From Olivibacter sp. SDN3 (GTDB lineage: Bacteria; Bacteroidota; Bacteroidia; Sphingobacteriales; Sphingobacteriaceae): DNA of 64,000 nucleotides. A program made the position numbers and the translations under genes. This document shows positions 18,858-28,768 of this stretch, in pieces (the first letter of the stretch is position 1; each line of letters opens with the position of its first letter). The stretch spans positions 186,001-250,000 of the forward strand of contig NZ_CP060497.1 in assembly GCF_014334135.1 (NCBI RefSeq). The letters run 5' to 3'. The notes below the pieces were generated by a model. The model was not told the origin of the DNA and did no database searches. It was given only the letters and a program-made list of their open reading frames with translations.

Positions 18858-19496
18858 ATGAAAAATTTTTTTGAAAGTCCCTTTAAGGGAAAAATTATAG
18901 CCTATCACACTTCCAACCCTAATATTATTGCTGGCAGATACAGTTATTACTCGGGTTATTATCATGGTCATTCTTTCGATGACTGTGCGCGTTACTTAAT
19001 GCCAGATCGGGATGATGTGGACAAACTCATTATTGGAAGCTTCTGTTCTATTGGGACAGGTGTATCATTTATTATGGCCGGTAACCAAGGTCACCGGTAC
19101 GATTGGATATCTAGTTTCCCATTCTTTTATATGGAAGAAGAACCTGCATTCGCAAAGGGCATTAACGGCTATTGTCCGGCAGGCGATACCATTGTCGGGA
19201 ATGACGTATGGATTGGTGCCGAGGCGATGATTATGCCAGGCATAACAATCGGAGATGGGGCCGTAATTGGAAGCCGCGCCCTAGTCACAAAGGATGTCTT
19301 ACCTTATTCAATTGTTGGTGGTAATCCTGCAAAGGAAATTCGAAGGAGATTTGATAACAATCAAATTGAAATGCTGCTAGCAATGAAATGGTGGGATTGG
19401 GAGATTGAGAAATTAAAGCCTGTGATACCACTGTTATGCAGCGGTAATATAGACGAACTTTACCGATACAGTAAAAACAGTACAATTTCGGGATAA
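18858..19496 (+). CDS. catB: CatB-type (xenobiotic) O-acetyltransferase
   Basis: Hexapeptide-repeat acetyltransferase of the type B chloramphenicol/streptogramin (Cat/Vat) family: trimeric left-handed beta-helix, transfers acetyl from acetyl-CoA. Family hallmarks: [37 protein letters not shown], then His79 in the HRYDW segment (the position of the catalytic His in CatB), and hexapeptides [20 protein letters not shown] followed by [14 protein letters not shown]-like turn. Length 212 aa is canonical. It may confer chloramphenicol resistance, but sequence alone does not prove the substrate. A -7 promoter box lies upstream and a strong hairpin downstream. Confidence 0.87.
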   Translation: MKNFFESPFKGKIIAYHTSNPNIIAGRYSYYSGYYHGHSFDDCARYLMPDRDDVDKLIIGSFCSIGTGVSFIMAGNQGHRYDWISSFPFFYMEEEPAFAKGINGYCPAGDTIVGNDVWIGAEAMIMPGITIGDGAVIGSRALVTKDVLPYSIVGGNPAKEIRRRFDNNQIEMLLAMKWWDWEIEKLKPVIPLLCSGNIDELYRYSKNSTISG

Positions 19497-19504
19497 AAAA
19501 GTTC

Positions 19505-19540
19505 TTCCTTTGAGAATCTCCTCAAAGATTCTCAAAGGAA
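19505..19540. terminator. Bidirectional hairpin between catB-like and gldA
   Basis: Perfect 14-bp arms TTCCTTTGAGAATC and GATTCTCAAAGGAA with an 8-base loop, placed between two convergent genes. Confidence 0.8.
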
Positions 19541-19558
19541 ACCTTAATGTGCATAAAA

Positions 19559-20659
19559 CTAATCCGATACCGTTCTACTGAACGCATCTACAGCAAGAAG
19601 TGCATCAGCAACTTCTTCTATGGAAAGATTTGGATTGAGGTTTTTTAATGTATCATTATCGCTATTTGCGAGTTCGCCTATATTTAACAGTCCCTCCCTA
19701 CTAACATTTTCCAAATGGATTTCTTTTAACGTTGTTGGCATTTTTATGGATCGATAGAAGCGAATATAGCGAGCAATTTCATCATCATCACGCCTTTCAA
19801 GCACCATTTGCGTCAATGTACCATAGGCTACTTTTTCACCGTGTGTTAAATGATGAATATCGCCAGAAACAGCGGTAAACCCATTGTGGATGGCATGAGC
19901 AGCAGCAAGTCCTCCATTTTCAAATCCTAGGCCGGAAAGCAAAGTATTAGCCTCCACAACTGCTTCTACCGCAGGGGTAACGAGTTTTTCTGAAACTGCC
20001 ATGTAGGCACTATACCCATATCTTAACAACGTCCTTTCGCAAGCTTCGGCAACGGCCATCCCTGCAATTGTGGGTATTCCATTGACCATAGATTTTGAAT
20101 TGGTGCGTGCAACGGCCTGTGCTTCAACAAATGTTGCCAATCCATCGGCAATACCCGAAGCAAACAGTCGTACCGGTGCCTGAGCACAAACATACGTATC
20201 TACCAGAACCAGTTCAGGATTTTTTGTGTAGAAACGGTAACTATCGAATACACCATCGTCTGTATAAATAACTGACAGTGCACTGCAAGGAGCATCGGTG
20301 GAAGCTACGGTAGGTACTATTACCACTGGTTGTTTAAGCTCATCGGCTACTGCTTTAACCGTGTCAAGTGTTTTCCCACCACCCAAGCCGACTACGACTG
20401 TTGTCCCTTCAGCGCGCGCTTTCTTTGCCAAACGCTGAATTTCCTTTTTTGAAGCTTCACCATTGAATTTTTCGTAATGAAATGATGTTTTGGCACTATC
20501 CAAAGATGCTATTACCTTATCCCCTATTAATTCCCAAACAACCTTATCGGAAACCAAAAATGCTGAGTCTCCCAATTCAGTAACGTAACTGCCCAGCTCA
20601 TTAATGACGTCTCTCCCTTGAATATATTTCTGTGGAGATGAAAAGATAAATTTACTCAT
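19559..20659 (-). CDS. gldA: Glycerol dehydrogenase
   Basis: NAD-dependent, metal-dependent iron-containing alcohol dehydrogenase family enzyme that oxidises glycerol to dihydroxyacetone. The NAD site GLGGGKTLDTVKAVAD, the segment VPTVASTDAPCSALSVIY, and the metal ligands in ASGIADGLATF (Asp), AAHAIHNGF (His) and THGEKVAYG (His) are all in place. 366 residues is the standard length. The next upstream genes on the same strand (DUF6644, DUF6152) are 73 bases away and probably unrelated in function. Confidence 0.92.
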   Translation of the reverse strand: MSKFIFSSPQKYIQGRDVINELGSYVTELGDSAFLVSDKVVWELIGDKVIASLDSAKTSFHYEKFNGEASKKEIQRLAKKARAEGTTVVVGLGGGKTLDTVKAVADELKQPVVIVPTVASTDAPCSALSVIYTDDGVFDSYRFYTKNPELVLVDTYVCAQAPVRLFASGIADGLATFVEAQAVARTNSKSMVNGIPTIAGMAVAEACERTLLRYGYSAYMAVSEKLVTPAVEAVVEANTLLSGLGFENGGLAAAHAIHNGFTAVSGDIHHLTHGEKVAYGTLTQMVLERRDDDEIARYIRFYRSIKMPTTLKEIHLENVSREGLLNIGELANSDNDTLKNLNPNLSIEEVADALLAVDAFSRTVSD

Positions 20660-20732
20660 ACAAATGCTATTTTTTACTCTACAAAACTTCTACTGATTTG
20701 TTCTGTGGAAAACTCAGCTATAGAACGGGTAT

Positions 20733-21209
20733 TCAGTAAGCTAACAAACGACCACAGGCAATAATCGCGATCCAAATTATAATTGATAAAAATGCAGATA
20801 TCTTTACCGAAATGGGGGAGTCATAAAAACTGCTCACTTCAATATTTTTCTTGAAAATAAACTTATGAAATACCAGCACATTGAGTGCGGCAATACCCAG
20901 TAAGATCATTTTGAGCCAAAATGTTGGATCCACACCAAGGGATTTTGCGTTAGTAATGAATAATAGAATTCCCGAAGGTGCAATAAGTATCAGACCTCTT
21001 GCCGACCAGGGTAACAAATGATTGGATAACTCCTGCAATGGAAGACTTTTAGAAAAGCCTAACAAGCGCAGATCAAACATAAAGGCCGCACCAACAAGAA
21101 GAACAATACCAACTATATGGACAATCTCCAAAGCTGGGTACAACCACATGGATTGGCGTATACCCAACGCCAAAGATGTACTTTCCAACCAGCTAAAAAA
21201 GTTAGACAT
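20733..21209 (-). CDS. DUF6644 family membrane protein
   Basis: 158 residues with four predicted transmembrane helices. The opening FSWLESTSLALGIRQSMWLY, EIVHIVGIVLLVGAAFMFDL and RLLGFSK are characteristic of the DUF6644 family. Function unknown. The gene is 17 bases downstream of the DUF6152 gene, and these two families are commonly adjacent, so they likely form one unit at the envelope. Confidence 0.82.
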   Translation of the reverse strand: MSNFFSWLESTSLALGIRQSMWLYPALEIVHIVGIVLLVGAAFMFDLRLLGFSKSLPLQELSNHLLPWSARGLILIAPSGILLFITNAKSLGVDPTFWLKMILLGIAALNVLVFHKFIFKKNIEVSSFYDSPISVKISAFLSIIIWIAIIACGRLLAY

Positions 21210-21226
21210 AAAAAAGAGTTTACAAA

Positions 21227-21580
21227 TTAACGTAACTCATATTTTTTGTCTCCAATAAATATTCGCTCCGCACGCATTTCTGTTTTTTTGGTTTTATGAG
21301 GATAAGCAACTATTCTCACAGCAGTTCCTTTTTTGATCATATCTGCAGATAATCCACGATTGGTCATACGACTAGCGGGTGCCAGATAAACCGTCCACAT
21401 CTCTTCTTTATATTTTACTTCCGCTAGTGCGTGTGGATTTTCGTAAACAGATTGCTCAATAGTAGTTTTGAAATCCAACACCTTATTTTGGTCATAACTG
21501 GCCCATCCGTGGTGGAACGATGTAAATGAAACACAGAGCAGAAATAAACTTGCCACTGAAATATTTTTTAGGTAAGTCAT
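21227..21580 (-). CDS. DUF6152 family secreted protein
   Basis: 117-residue periplasmic protein with a signal peptide and the motif HHGWASYD directly after the cleavage region, followed by ENPHALAEV and the domain ending YPHKTKKTEMRAERIFIGDKKYEL. This matches DUF6152, which starts with HH-S/A-x-x-x-D and has NPH. The His pair could bind metal. It precedes the DUF6644 gene in an apparent two-gene operon. Confidence 0.82.
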   Translation of the reverse strand: MTYLKNISVASLFLLCVSFTSFHHGWASYDQNKVLDFKTTIEQSVYENPHALAEVKYKEEMWTVYLAPASRMTNRGLSADMIKKGTAVRIVAYPHKTKKTEMRAERIFIGDKKYELR

Positions 21581-21952
21581 AATTTGGAAAATTTAGTTTG
21601 TTAACGTATCAATCTATATTCTTAGAACAAAAGGCTAGCATCTATGTTTTCAATCCGCTGTTTAAAAGCTACTAATATTGTATTCCCCCCGCGAAGCAAT
21701 AGCATTCTGCAACTCCCGTGGAATTGTTTCGATAGACATGGTTTATGCTTTAATTTCATAAAAAACATACCGATCTGGTAACAAAAAAATATCTAAGATT
21801 GCCATATGCTGGCCAACTCCTTTATTTTCCAAAATTTAAAGCTATTTAAAAGAGGTTCAAGGTCCTGGCAAAGTTGCATAGACCAATGGCATATGGTTAA
21901 AAAGTGTTAAAGCAGTATACCTATATGCTCGTTTTTGTTATTTTTAGTTCAA
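21581..21952. other. Intergenic region with no clear gene
   Basis: 372 bases between divergent genes. A 24-codon minus-strand frame (MSIETIPRELQNAI..) is visible near 21668-21739 but is too short to identify. No promoter consensus is convincing. Confidence 0.5.
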
Positions 21953-22690
21953 ATGAATCGTATTTACGCGCTCACCTCAATTGTTTCAACTATATGCGTC
22001 TGCGTAACAGCCCCTGTTTCTGCGCAGACCGGCATACCTATCCACGGAGTTGTCGTATTGACCGATACCGGTATATCTAAAACCGCCGTAAAGGTAGGTA
22101 ATACGATAATCAACAACCTTGCAACTCACGAAGCCACCTCTCCCGATAATTTAGGCGTTTTTTCCATAAACGCCAAAATAGGTGATTCAATTGAAATTTT
22201 ATGTAATGGTTTTCCGAGAAAAATCATGCCGGTAACGAGTTATGAACATATGACTGTATATCTTGACCGGACAGTTTTATTGGATGAGGTGGTAATAAGC
22301 GCCAATATTGATAAAAAAGCGGATATGGGCCAGTTAATTACAAACTATAATCGCCAAAAAAAGATCTATTTTGACGGACAACCACCTATAGCATTACTAT
22401 CTCCATTTGACGGCAGCCCGATCACCTTTTTCCGTGAACTGCTAAGCAGGGACGCAAAACAGGTTAGAAGATTTAAAGCTCACCTGAACCAATTATTAGA
22501 AAGTGACCAAATAGAAATGAGATTCAATAAACAAACGATAAAAAAAGTGATCACTATAAATGATAATGAAATCACAGATTTTATTACAGCCTATCGCCCA
22601 GATTTGACGGAACTTGAGAGCTGGTCGGACTATGAGCTCTATAAATACATCAAAAAATCATACACCGCTTTTAAAAAATCACCCCCTTAG
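21953..22690 (+). CDS. Carboxypeptidase-regulatory-like domain protein, secreted
   Basis: About 245 residues from the ATG at 21953, which starts a good signal peptide (MNRIYALTSIVSTICV..VSAQ). An earlier ATG at 21935 gives an unlikely N-terminus. The first 100 residues (IPIHGVVVLTDTGISKTAVK and LDEVVISA) form a CarboxypepD_reg-like beta-sandwich of the kind fused to TonB receptors, here without a barrel. The rest is alpha-helical and charged. Function unknown; a periplasmic or surface-associated role is inferred. Confidence 0.7.
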   Translation: MNRIYALTSIVSTICVCVTAPVSAQTGIPIHGVVVLTDTGISKTAVKVGNTIINNLATHEATSPDNLGVFSINAKIGDSIEILCNGFPRKIMPVTSYEHMTVYLDRTVLLDEVVISANIDKKADMGQLITNYNRQKKIYFDGQPPIALLSPFDGSPITFFRELLSRDAKQVRRFKAHLNQLLESDQIEMRFNKQTIKKVITINDNEITDFITAYRPDLTELESWSDYELYKYIKKSYTAFKKSPP

Positions 22691-22696
22691 ACAAAC

Positions 22697-23761
22697 CTAT
22701 GCTATCGTCACCTCATTCATCAAGTATATATCTTGTATCTTATTCAACAGTTCCACACCTTCTTTAAAGGGCCGCTGAAATGCTTTTCTACCTGATATTA
22801 AACCAGTCCCACCTGCTCGCTTATTGATGACAGCTGTGCGGACGGCTTCTGCGAAATCATGTTTACCTGAAGCCCCTCCCGAATTAATTAATCCGGCTCT
22901 TCCGGCAAAACAATTTAACACTTGATATCGGCATAAATCAATCGGATGATCAGTACTTAATTCGGTATACATCCGTTCGTCTAGCTTACCGTAACTGCTG
23001 TCTCCTAAATTTAATGCTTTGTATCCCCCATTTAACTCGGGAAGTTTTTGCTTAATGATATCTGCCTGAATCGTAACCCCCAAATGATTAGCTTGACCGG
23101 AAAGGTCTGCTGACAAGTGATAATCAATGCCCTCTCTCTTAAACGCATCGTTACGTAGATAACACCATAAAATGGTGGCCATACCTAAAGAGTGCGCTTC
23201 TGCAAAAGCTTGACTGATTTCAATGATCTGTCTTCCAGATTCGGATGAACCAAAGTAGATAGTCGCTCCAATAGCGGTTGCCCCCAGATTCCAAGCCTCT
23301 CTGACCGTTCCGAATAAGATCTGATCACTCTTATTGGGATAGGTCAACAGCTCATTGTGATTAATCTTGACTATAAATGGTATCTTATGCGCATATTTCC
23401 TAGCAACAGCCCCTAATACACCATAAGTAGTTGCAACCGCATTACACCCTCCCTCAATAGCCAACTTCACTATATGTTCCGGCTCAAAGTATATTGGATT
23501 AGCTGCAAAAGAAGCGCCAGCGCTATGCTCAATACCTTGATCAATAGGTAAGATGGATAAATACCCTGTAGATGCTAATCTGCCGTGTCCGAAAAGGTTA
23601 CCCAAGCTTTTCAGTACCTGTGGGTTCCTGTCTGAAATACTATATACTTCGTCAATGAACGACGGAGAAGGCAAATGAAGTAATTCTTTTGGAATAGTCT
23701 TACTTTGATACGAAAGCAAATCCTCGGCACCTAAGTATTGAATTAGTTGGTCGATATTCAT
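22697..23761 (-). CDS. fbaB: Class I fructose-bisphosphate aldolase (DhnA/FbaB type)
   Basis: Glycolytic/gluconeogenic aldolase forming a Schiff base with a lysine; cleaves fructose 1,6-bisphosphate into glyceraldehyde 3-phosphate and DHAP. Family features include [44 protein letters not shown], and [20 protein letters not shown] with the phosphate-binding GG. At 354 residues it matches the archaeal-type class I enzymes common in Bacteroidota. It stands alone with a 254-base upstream gap. Confidence 0.92.
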   Translation of the reverse strand: MNIDQLIQYLGAEDLLSYQSKTIPKELLHLPSPSFIDEVYSISDRNPQVLKSLGNLFGHGRLASTGYLSILPIDQGIEHSAGASFAANPIYFEPEHIVKLAIEGGCNAVATTYGVLGAVARKYAHKIPFIVKINHNELLTYPNKSDQILFGTVREAWNLGATAIGATIYFGSSESGRQIIEISQAFAEAHSLGMATILWCYLRNDAFKREGIDYHLSADLSGQANHLGVTIQADIIKQKLPELNGGYKALNLGDSSYGKLDERMYTELSTDHPIDLCRYQVLNCFAGRAGLINSGGASGKHDFAEAVRTAVINKRAGGTGLISGRKAFQRPFKEGVELLNKIQDIYLMNEVTIA

Positions 23762-24015
23762 AACTGCTATTTTATTTATTTTACAACCAATATGGTTAAA
23801 AAAAGTTCATCATTTAACCTTCGTTTTATAAAAGAAGTTCCATCACTCCTGCGATGAACGGAAAAACATGCAAACTTTAGGTAAACTGACGCAAGCTAAT
23901 TATAAATACACTAGTGATAATTTGGATAGTGATAAACGCATTTTACAAAATACGACTGATTTTTGTTAATTTTAATGTGATTCAATTTTGAAGTTCTACT
24001 TTTTAACTAAATAGT

Positions 24016-24444
24016 ATGGATTATATAACAATTAGATGGGCCGACCTAGATCCAAATTTTCATCTGCGACATAGTTCTTATTATGATTTCGCCGCACAGG
24101 AGCGAATTTCTATTTTAAACCAATACAATATTACTATTGCCGCAATGAAGGAACAACAATTTGGACCGGTGCTTTTTAAGGAAGAGTGTGAGTTTAAACG
24201 TGAAATTACGATGACCAGTAAAATCTATATTGAGACTAAGTTATTGAGAATGAAAAAAGATGCTTCGTTTTGGATCATCCGACATCGGTTTCTTTCAGAT
24301 ACGAATAAGTTACATGCTATATTAAAAGTTGAGGGCAGTTGGATGGATACGATAAAGCGAAAATTAGCCAAGCCTGTTCCAAAAATTGTATATAAAGGGC
24401 TGTATAGTTTTCCTAAAACGGACGATTTTGAATACATACAATGA
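24016..24444 (+). CDS. Acyl-CoA thioesterase-like protein (hotdog fold)
   Basis: 142 residues with the 4HBT signature IRWADLDPNFHLRHSSYYDF, where the Asp of DxNxHxxxxxY-type thioesterases is conserved; the rest follows YbgC/FadM-like proteins (ETKLLRMKKDASFWIIRHRF). It probably hydrolyses an acyl-CoA; the acyl chain is unknown. A small membrane protein gene follows 89 bases later. Confidence 0.82.
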   Translation: MDYITIRWADLDPNFHLRHSSYYDFAAQERISILNQYNITIAAMKEQQFGPVLFKEECEFKREITMTSKIYIETKLLRMKKDASFWIIRHRFLSDTNKLHAILKVEGSWMDTIKRKLAKPVPKIVYKGLYSFPKTDDFEYIQ

Positions 24445-24533
24445 TGATATAAATATAATCTTTAAAAGAAACTCACATGTGGTTGGAATTTCATTGAAAG
24501 TATCAGTTATAACCAAGCTAAGCAAATCATATT

Positions 24534-25025
24534 ATGGAACTGAGAACGGAATTTTCTAAAACGGATATTGGATTAAAGGTATTATACTCCGGATTACTCG
24601 TTGGTACATTTGATATACTCGCAGCTTTAGTAAATTATTACCTTTCTACAGGCAAAAACCCGTTGTTTGTTTTCAAATATATTGCCAGTGGCCTTTTTGG
24701 TACGGACGCTTTCTCAGGGGGTATTGCTATTATTCTGGCAGGTTTGCTTCTACATTATATCATAGCTATGGTATTTGCGGTAGTGTTTTACTTACTGTAT
24801 TTTAATGCGCCAATTTTATCAGCGTATAAAATCGTCACTGGCATCATGTATGGAGTTTTTGTATGGACAATTATGAACTTGATCGTTGTACCCCTTAGCC
24901 AAACACCGAAAAGCGCATTCAATGGACTCCAAGCTTTGAAGGAAATGCTGATCCTAATCGTTATGATCGGCCTACCGTTATCTTTTCTTGCCCATTATTT
25001 TTTTTCAATTAAAAATCGAAAATAA
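24534..25025 (+). CDS. Small integral membrane protein
   Basis: 163 residues with four hydrophobic helices: LKVLYSGLLVGTFDILAALV, GGIAIILAGLLLHYIIAMVF, KIVTGIMYGVFVWTIMNLIV and MLILIVMIGLPLSFLAHYFF. It looks like the YagU/DUF1440-type membrane proteins but I am not certain of the family. Function unknown. Confidence 0.7.
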   Translation: MELRTEFSKTDIGLKVLYSGLLVGTFDILAALVNYYLSTGKNPLFVFKYIASGLFGTDAFSGGIAIILAGLLLHYIIAMVFAVVFYLLYFNAPILSAYKIVTGIMYGVFVWTIMNLIVVPLSQTPKSAFNGLQALKEMLILIVMIGLPLSFLAHYFFSIKNRK

Positions 25026-25221
25026 CATCCTTCCTTTCACAATAGTTATGCTGCTATAATTCGTTCATACAAACGAAAATATCATTCGCAAACACCAATA
25101 TAGAGCCACATGTTGATTTCCCCGATTACTGCATTTGTAAGAATGTCCCGTTACGTTTTACCGAACGCTTAACTATTTATTCGAACCTTTTTGTGAAATT
25201 AATCAAAAATACTTTTAGCTT

Positions 25222-27390
25222 TTATTGGGTGATTACGTCTATCGTACCACCGTTCTTAAATAGATCGTGCGACACGAAATAACCTTCACTCTCTCGTCCA
25301 TCTACTTTTATAGACTTGAGGGCCCTACCTTTTTCCGGTTTTGTTATCGTCAGTACTTCGTTATTACTTGTCTTCCATTTTATTTCATCAAAAAGCGGAA
25401 CAGTAACGATATACTCCGGATCTGTTGCAGAAAACGTATACAGACCCAAAGCGCTAAAGACATACCAAGCTGACATTTCACCGGCATCATCCATTCCGCA
25501 AAGCGCTAAACCTTCATCACCAATACCATATAAATTATTTAAAATATAATCAATTATTTTTTGTGACTTCTCCGGTTTCCCAATAAAATGGTAGGCAAAA
25601 GGTGCTTCATGATCCGGCTGATTGCCATGACAATACTGCCCTATCATGGTTTCAACATTTCTAGCAATGTAGTTAGGGTTCCATGGCACACTAAACAACG
25701 AATCGAGTTTTGACTCGAAATCTTCTTCTCCTCCATATAATGCAATCAAGCCCTCCATGTCATGTGGAGCAAAAAAAGATACTTGCCAAGCATTTGCTTC
25801 CCTATACATATATTCATAATAAGGGTATTGAGGATTAAAATTCTGGATCCAAGTGCCATCCTCCAATCTACCCCTCATAAATTTAGTTGTAGGGTCAAAC
25901 ATATTTTTATAGTTCTTTGACCGCTCCATCAGTATGTTAAAGTTAGCTGTATCACCAAGTTTGTTGGCCATTTGGGCAAGTGAATAGTCATCATACGCAT
26001 ATTCTAAAGTTTTGGATACACCGGCCTTCCCTTTCGTTTCTACATGAGGTTCGGAAATATCGGGATCAGCGATATACCCCTTTTCGATATATTCATTGAT
26101 ATAAGGACGGGCACCTCCGGACTCATTAGCATTCTTTAAAAGCAATTGGTAGGTGCCCTCCACATCAAAATCATCAATGCCCCTTAGATAAGCTCCAGTA
26201 ATAGATGAGGCACCATGATCGCCGTGAAAAAACGTGGGAATAAATCCCGTCTTATCGCCAACATCTTTCATTGACTTAATAACGTCTAGTGTAACTTTTG
26301 GCGATATCAATCCTAGCAATACATCTTTATTGCGATAGGTATCCCAGAGAGAAGGTTCTGTATAATAATTAAAATCAGCACGATCTACTTCGCCTTTAGC
26401 ATCTGTAAACGCTCCATTTACGTCGCTACGTAATGCTGGCCATAAAAATGATCGGTACAGGCAAGAATAAAACATTTCTTTCTGCTTCTCCGTTCCTCCG
26501 CTTACAGTTATAGATGATAATAGTTCCTCCCGCTGCGAAGCCGCCTCATTGCGAATCTGAGCAAAGGACTTATCACCAATTTCCTGTTGAAGGTTTTGTT
26601 TGGCATTTTCAATGCTGACAAATGACAACCCTATTTTGAGTTCGACGGGTTCATTATTACCATTAACTAAATGCACGACAGCAAACCCATTAGACGCTCC
26701 CTCTTCTTTTTTCTCCACCCTTTCAATTGCGGTATTTAGTATAGCATAAAAATAAATCTTCTCGCCTGTTTGCTGGTACCCCTGTACAACGGAAGAACCG
26801 ACCTGTTCAATCTGCCAGTTTGAAACTTTATTATTGGCCTTTGCCAAATCAAAGAGAATTTGTCTTCCCGCATTATCTTCGTAAGCATACCTATGGTAGC
26901 CGCATCGAAGTGTTGAAGTTAAATGCACATCGACATCATAGTCATCGAGATAAACCTGATAAAAGCCCGGCGCTGAACTTTCCCTCTCATGCGAAAATCG
27001 GGATCTAAATTTGTCGGAGGATTTTTGTCCACCATCCGAAAGAGGAAGAATTGGAATATTACAAAGGTTCCAATGGCCCTTATTGGTGTGCGTAAAACCG
27101 TAGATTAGCGTATCTTCATATTCATAACCCGCACCGGATCCATATTCCGTAATCGGACTCAGTTGTACCATCGCATTCGGCAACGAGCTGCCCGGAAAAG
27201 TAAGTCCGGCCCAAGATCGCCAACCTTCCGGTAACTCGTATCCTAAAATCTCAGGATCAGTAAGTGGTGCCGTACCGATAAAGGTGTTGACATAATCAGT
27301 ATAGGATTTTTTGGTTTGACCTTCACTTACAGTTGAGGTAAGCAGTATTATTAAAATTATTGCTAAAAGGTTTTTAACTTGAATACGCAT
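25222..27390 (-). CDS. GH92 family alpha-mannosidase-like enzyme
   Basis: 722-residue exported calcium-dependent exo-acting glycosidase of family GH92, most members of which are alpha-1,2-, 1,3- or 1,4-mannosidases acting on N-glycans or mannans. A signal peptide (LLAIILIILLTSTVSEG) is followed by YTDYVNTFIGT and FPGSSLPNAMVQLSPIT. Catalytic-domain landmarks are FFHGDHGASS, GNQPDHEAPFAYHFIG and ALCGMDDAGEMSAWYVFSAL with the conserved acidic residues. Length is usual. It stands without SusC/D neighbours. A TAAGTTTG promoter box lies close upstream. Confidence 0.93.
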   Translation of the reverse strand: MRIQVKNLLAIILIILLTSTVSEGQTKKSYTDYVNTFIGTAPLTDPEILGYELPEGWRSWAGLTFPGSSLPNAMVQLSPITEYGSGAGYEYEDTLIYGFTHTNKGHWNLCNIPILPLSDGGQKSSDKFRSRFSHERESSAPGFYQVYLDDYDVDVHLTSTLRCGYHRYAYEDNAGRQILFDLAKANNKVSNWQIEQVGSSVVQGYQQTGEKIYFYAILNTAIERVEKKEEGASNGFAVVHLVNGNNEPVELKIGLSFVSIENAKQNLQQEIGDKSFAQIRNEAASQREELLSSITVSGGTEKQKEMFYSCLYRSFLWPALRSDVNGAFTDAKGEVDRADFNYYTEPSLWDTYRNKDVLLGLISPKVTLDVIKSMKDVGDKTGFIPTFFHGDHGASSITGAYLRGIDDFDVEGTYQLLLKNANESGGARPYINEYIEKGYIADPDISEPHVETKGKAGVSKTLEYAYDDYSLAQMANKLGDTANFNILMERSKNYKNMFDPTTKFMRGRLEDGTWIQNFNPQYPYYEYMYREANAWQVSFFAPHDMEGLIALYGGEEDFESKLDSLFSVPWNPNYIARNVETMIGQYCHGNQPDHEAPFAYHFIGKPEKSQKIIDYILNNLYGIGDEGLALCGMDDAGEMSAWYVFSALGLYTFSATDPEYIVTVPLFDEIKWKTSNNEVLTITKPEKGRALKSIKVDGRESEGYFVSHDLFKNGGTIDVITQ

Positions 27391-27409
27391 GGTTTTTTAT
27401 TGGTTTTCC

Positions 27410-27440
27410 CAAACTTAGATAAAGTTATTTTCATATGCAA
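27410..27440 (-). promoter_or_regulatory. Promoter of the GH92 gene
   Basis: The minus strand shows TAAGTTTG (27410-27417, TAnnTTTG) preceded after 19 bases by TTGC (27437-27440), a standard Bacteroidota -33/-7 pair. The leader would be short, 15 bases or so. Confidence 0.5.
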
Positions 27441-27675
27441 GATTGTGTCATAATATAATTCACATGCGGCACTTTGATCATGGTAAAACCAACTTGTTAA
27501 ATTTTGAGACAATATTAAAATCGATAAATCTTGACCAGATAGACACTTGGGATATTTTAGACAGAATTACCAAAGAAATGAGAGTTCCTTGATTATACTC
27601 AAGCTCCTCTTAACGAATATCTTTCTATCATAAATTCGAAAAAAGGTTTTGTTTCTCAATAAAACGAAAGATTGA

Positions 27676-28512
27676 CTACACAGGACTGGATACGAAAAAG
27701 CGCTTCTCTTCATGCCTTGTCAATACCTTTAGCCGATCACCTACTTGCATGACACCTGTTCCATGATGGATAAGGTTTTGGCCGAACATAGTTTTATTGT
27801 CTTTCATCCGATAGGTTGAGAGGGTTTTCAACGGCTCTTTCCCTTTCTCTGCGGTTTGCTGATCAATTGTAGTAAGAATACAACGTGAACAGAGTTTTAC
27901 GCCGAAAAAATCAATATTGGCTACTTGAATATGCTTCATCAAGTCTTCTTCATAAGGTTCTCCTCCTCTGAAAACGATATTAGGCCGAAATCTGTTCATG
28001 GGTAACTGTACATCCAATCGACTGTTGAGGTCATCTAACGATGCTTGTCCTATCGCAAGAAATGGGTAACCATCGGCAAAAGAGGTAAAGTGCCCCTTCG
28101 ATGCATAACGTGTATCCACTTGGCGATGCGTGTCATCAGGCATATAAATTAGTCGACATTTTAATCCTAAGGTTTCGCTGAACCACTGGTCGTAGGAAGA
28201 ACCGAGGGTAACCCCTTTGCAAATATCGCCCCAAACCGTTACCTCTTCAATGGTTTGATGGTTATGTGGAAGAAAAGGTATATGGATATCACCCCTCATT
28301 GGATGCCTGGCCAACAGACCTGACGACTTGAGAGACATTTTGATTGAAGACATCTGCGGATACTGCCGCTGCGTAAGAGATCTATTCTGCTCATCAACGA
28401 GCATCCAACGTCTATCATATTTGAAGCCACGATCGGTAACTTCTGCCCGAGAAAGGGTAATCCCGCCCAGGGATTTAATCGGATAGATATATAGTTCACT
28501 GACGGTAAGCAT
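27676..28512 (-). CDS. MOSC domain protein (YcbX/mARC-like)
   Basis: 278 residues: an N-terminal MOSC beta-barrel (VSELYIYPIKSLGGITLSRA, RRWMLVDEQNRSLTQRQYP) and a MOSC domain with NRFRPNIVFRGGEPYEED and the conserved cysteine in KLCSRCILTTID. MOSC proteins bind the molybdenum cofactor and transfer sulfur or reduce N-hydroxylated bases. No ferredoxin domain is fused, so it needs a separate reductase partner. It is monocistronic. Confidence 0.9.
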   Translation of the reverse strand: MLTVSELYIYPIKSLGGITLSRAEVTDRGFKYDRRWMLVDEQNRSLTQRQYPQMSSIKMSLKSSGLLARHPMRGDIHIPFLPHNHQTIEEVTVWGDICKGVTLGSSYDQWFSETLGLKCRLIYMPDDTHRQVDTRYASKGHFTSFADGYPFLAIGQASLDDLNSRLDVQLPMNRFRPNIVFRGGEPYEEDLMKHIQVANIDFFGVKLCSRCILTTIDQQTAEKGKEPLKTLSTYRMKDNKTMFGQNLIHHGTGVMQVGDRLKVLTRHEEKRFFVSSPV

Positions 28513-28768
28513 AAATAGGTGCCCTTCTCAAGCAAACTTAAGCAAATTAGCTCGTAGATACAATGCTATTCAAATTATATAGTAGAACTAAAAGATAGCC
28601 TTACGGCAGTGTTTCACGAAAGGTGTTGGCTTTCGTATAATGATCCAAGTAACACATTAAGTATTACGAAACACTTCATAGATGATTTGCAGGAGTTGGT
28701 GGGTTTTTAGCAAAGCTTATTGTAACTTTTGAAAAGTTCGATTTTATAGTTGTAATACGGGAATTTAG

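Noticed and set aside
27460-27600. Short plus-strand frame reading LKSINLDQIDTWDILDRITK
   Set aside because: Looks protein-like but too short and unmatched; cannot be assigned to a gene or remnant.
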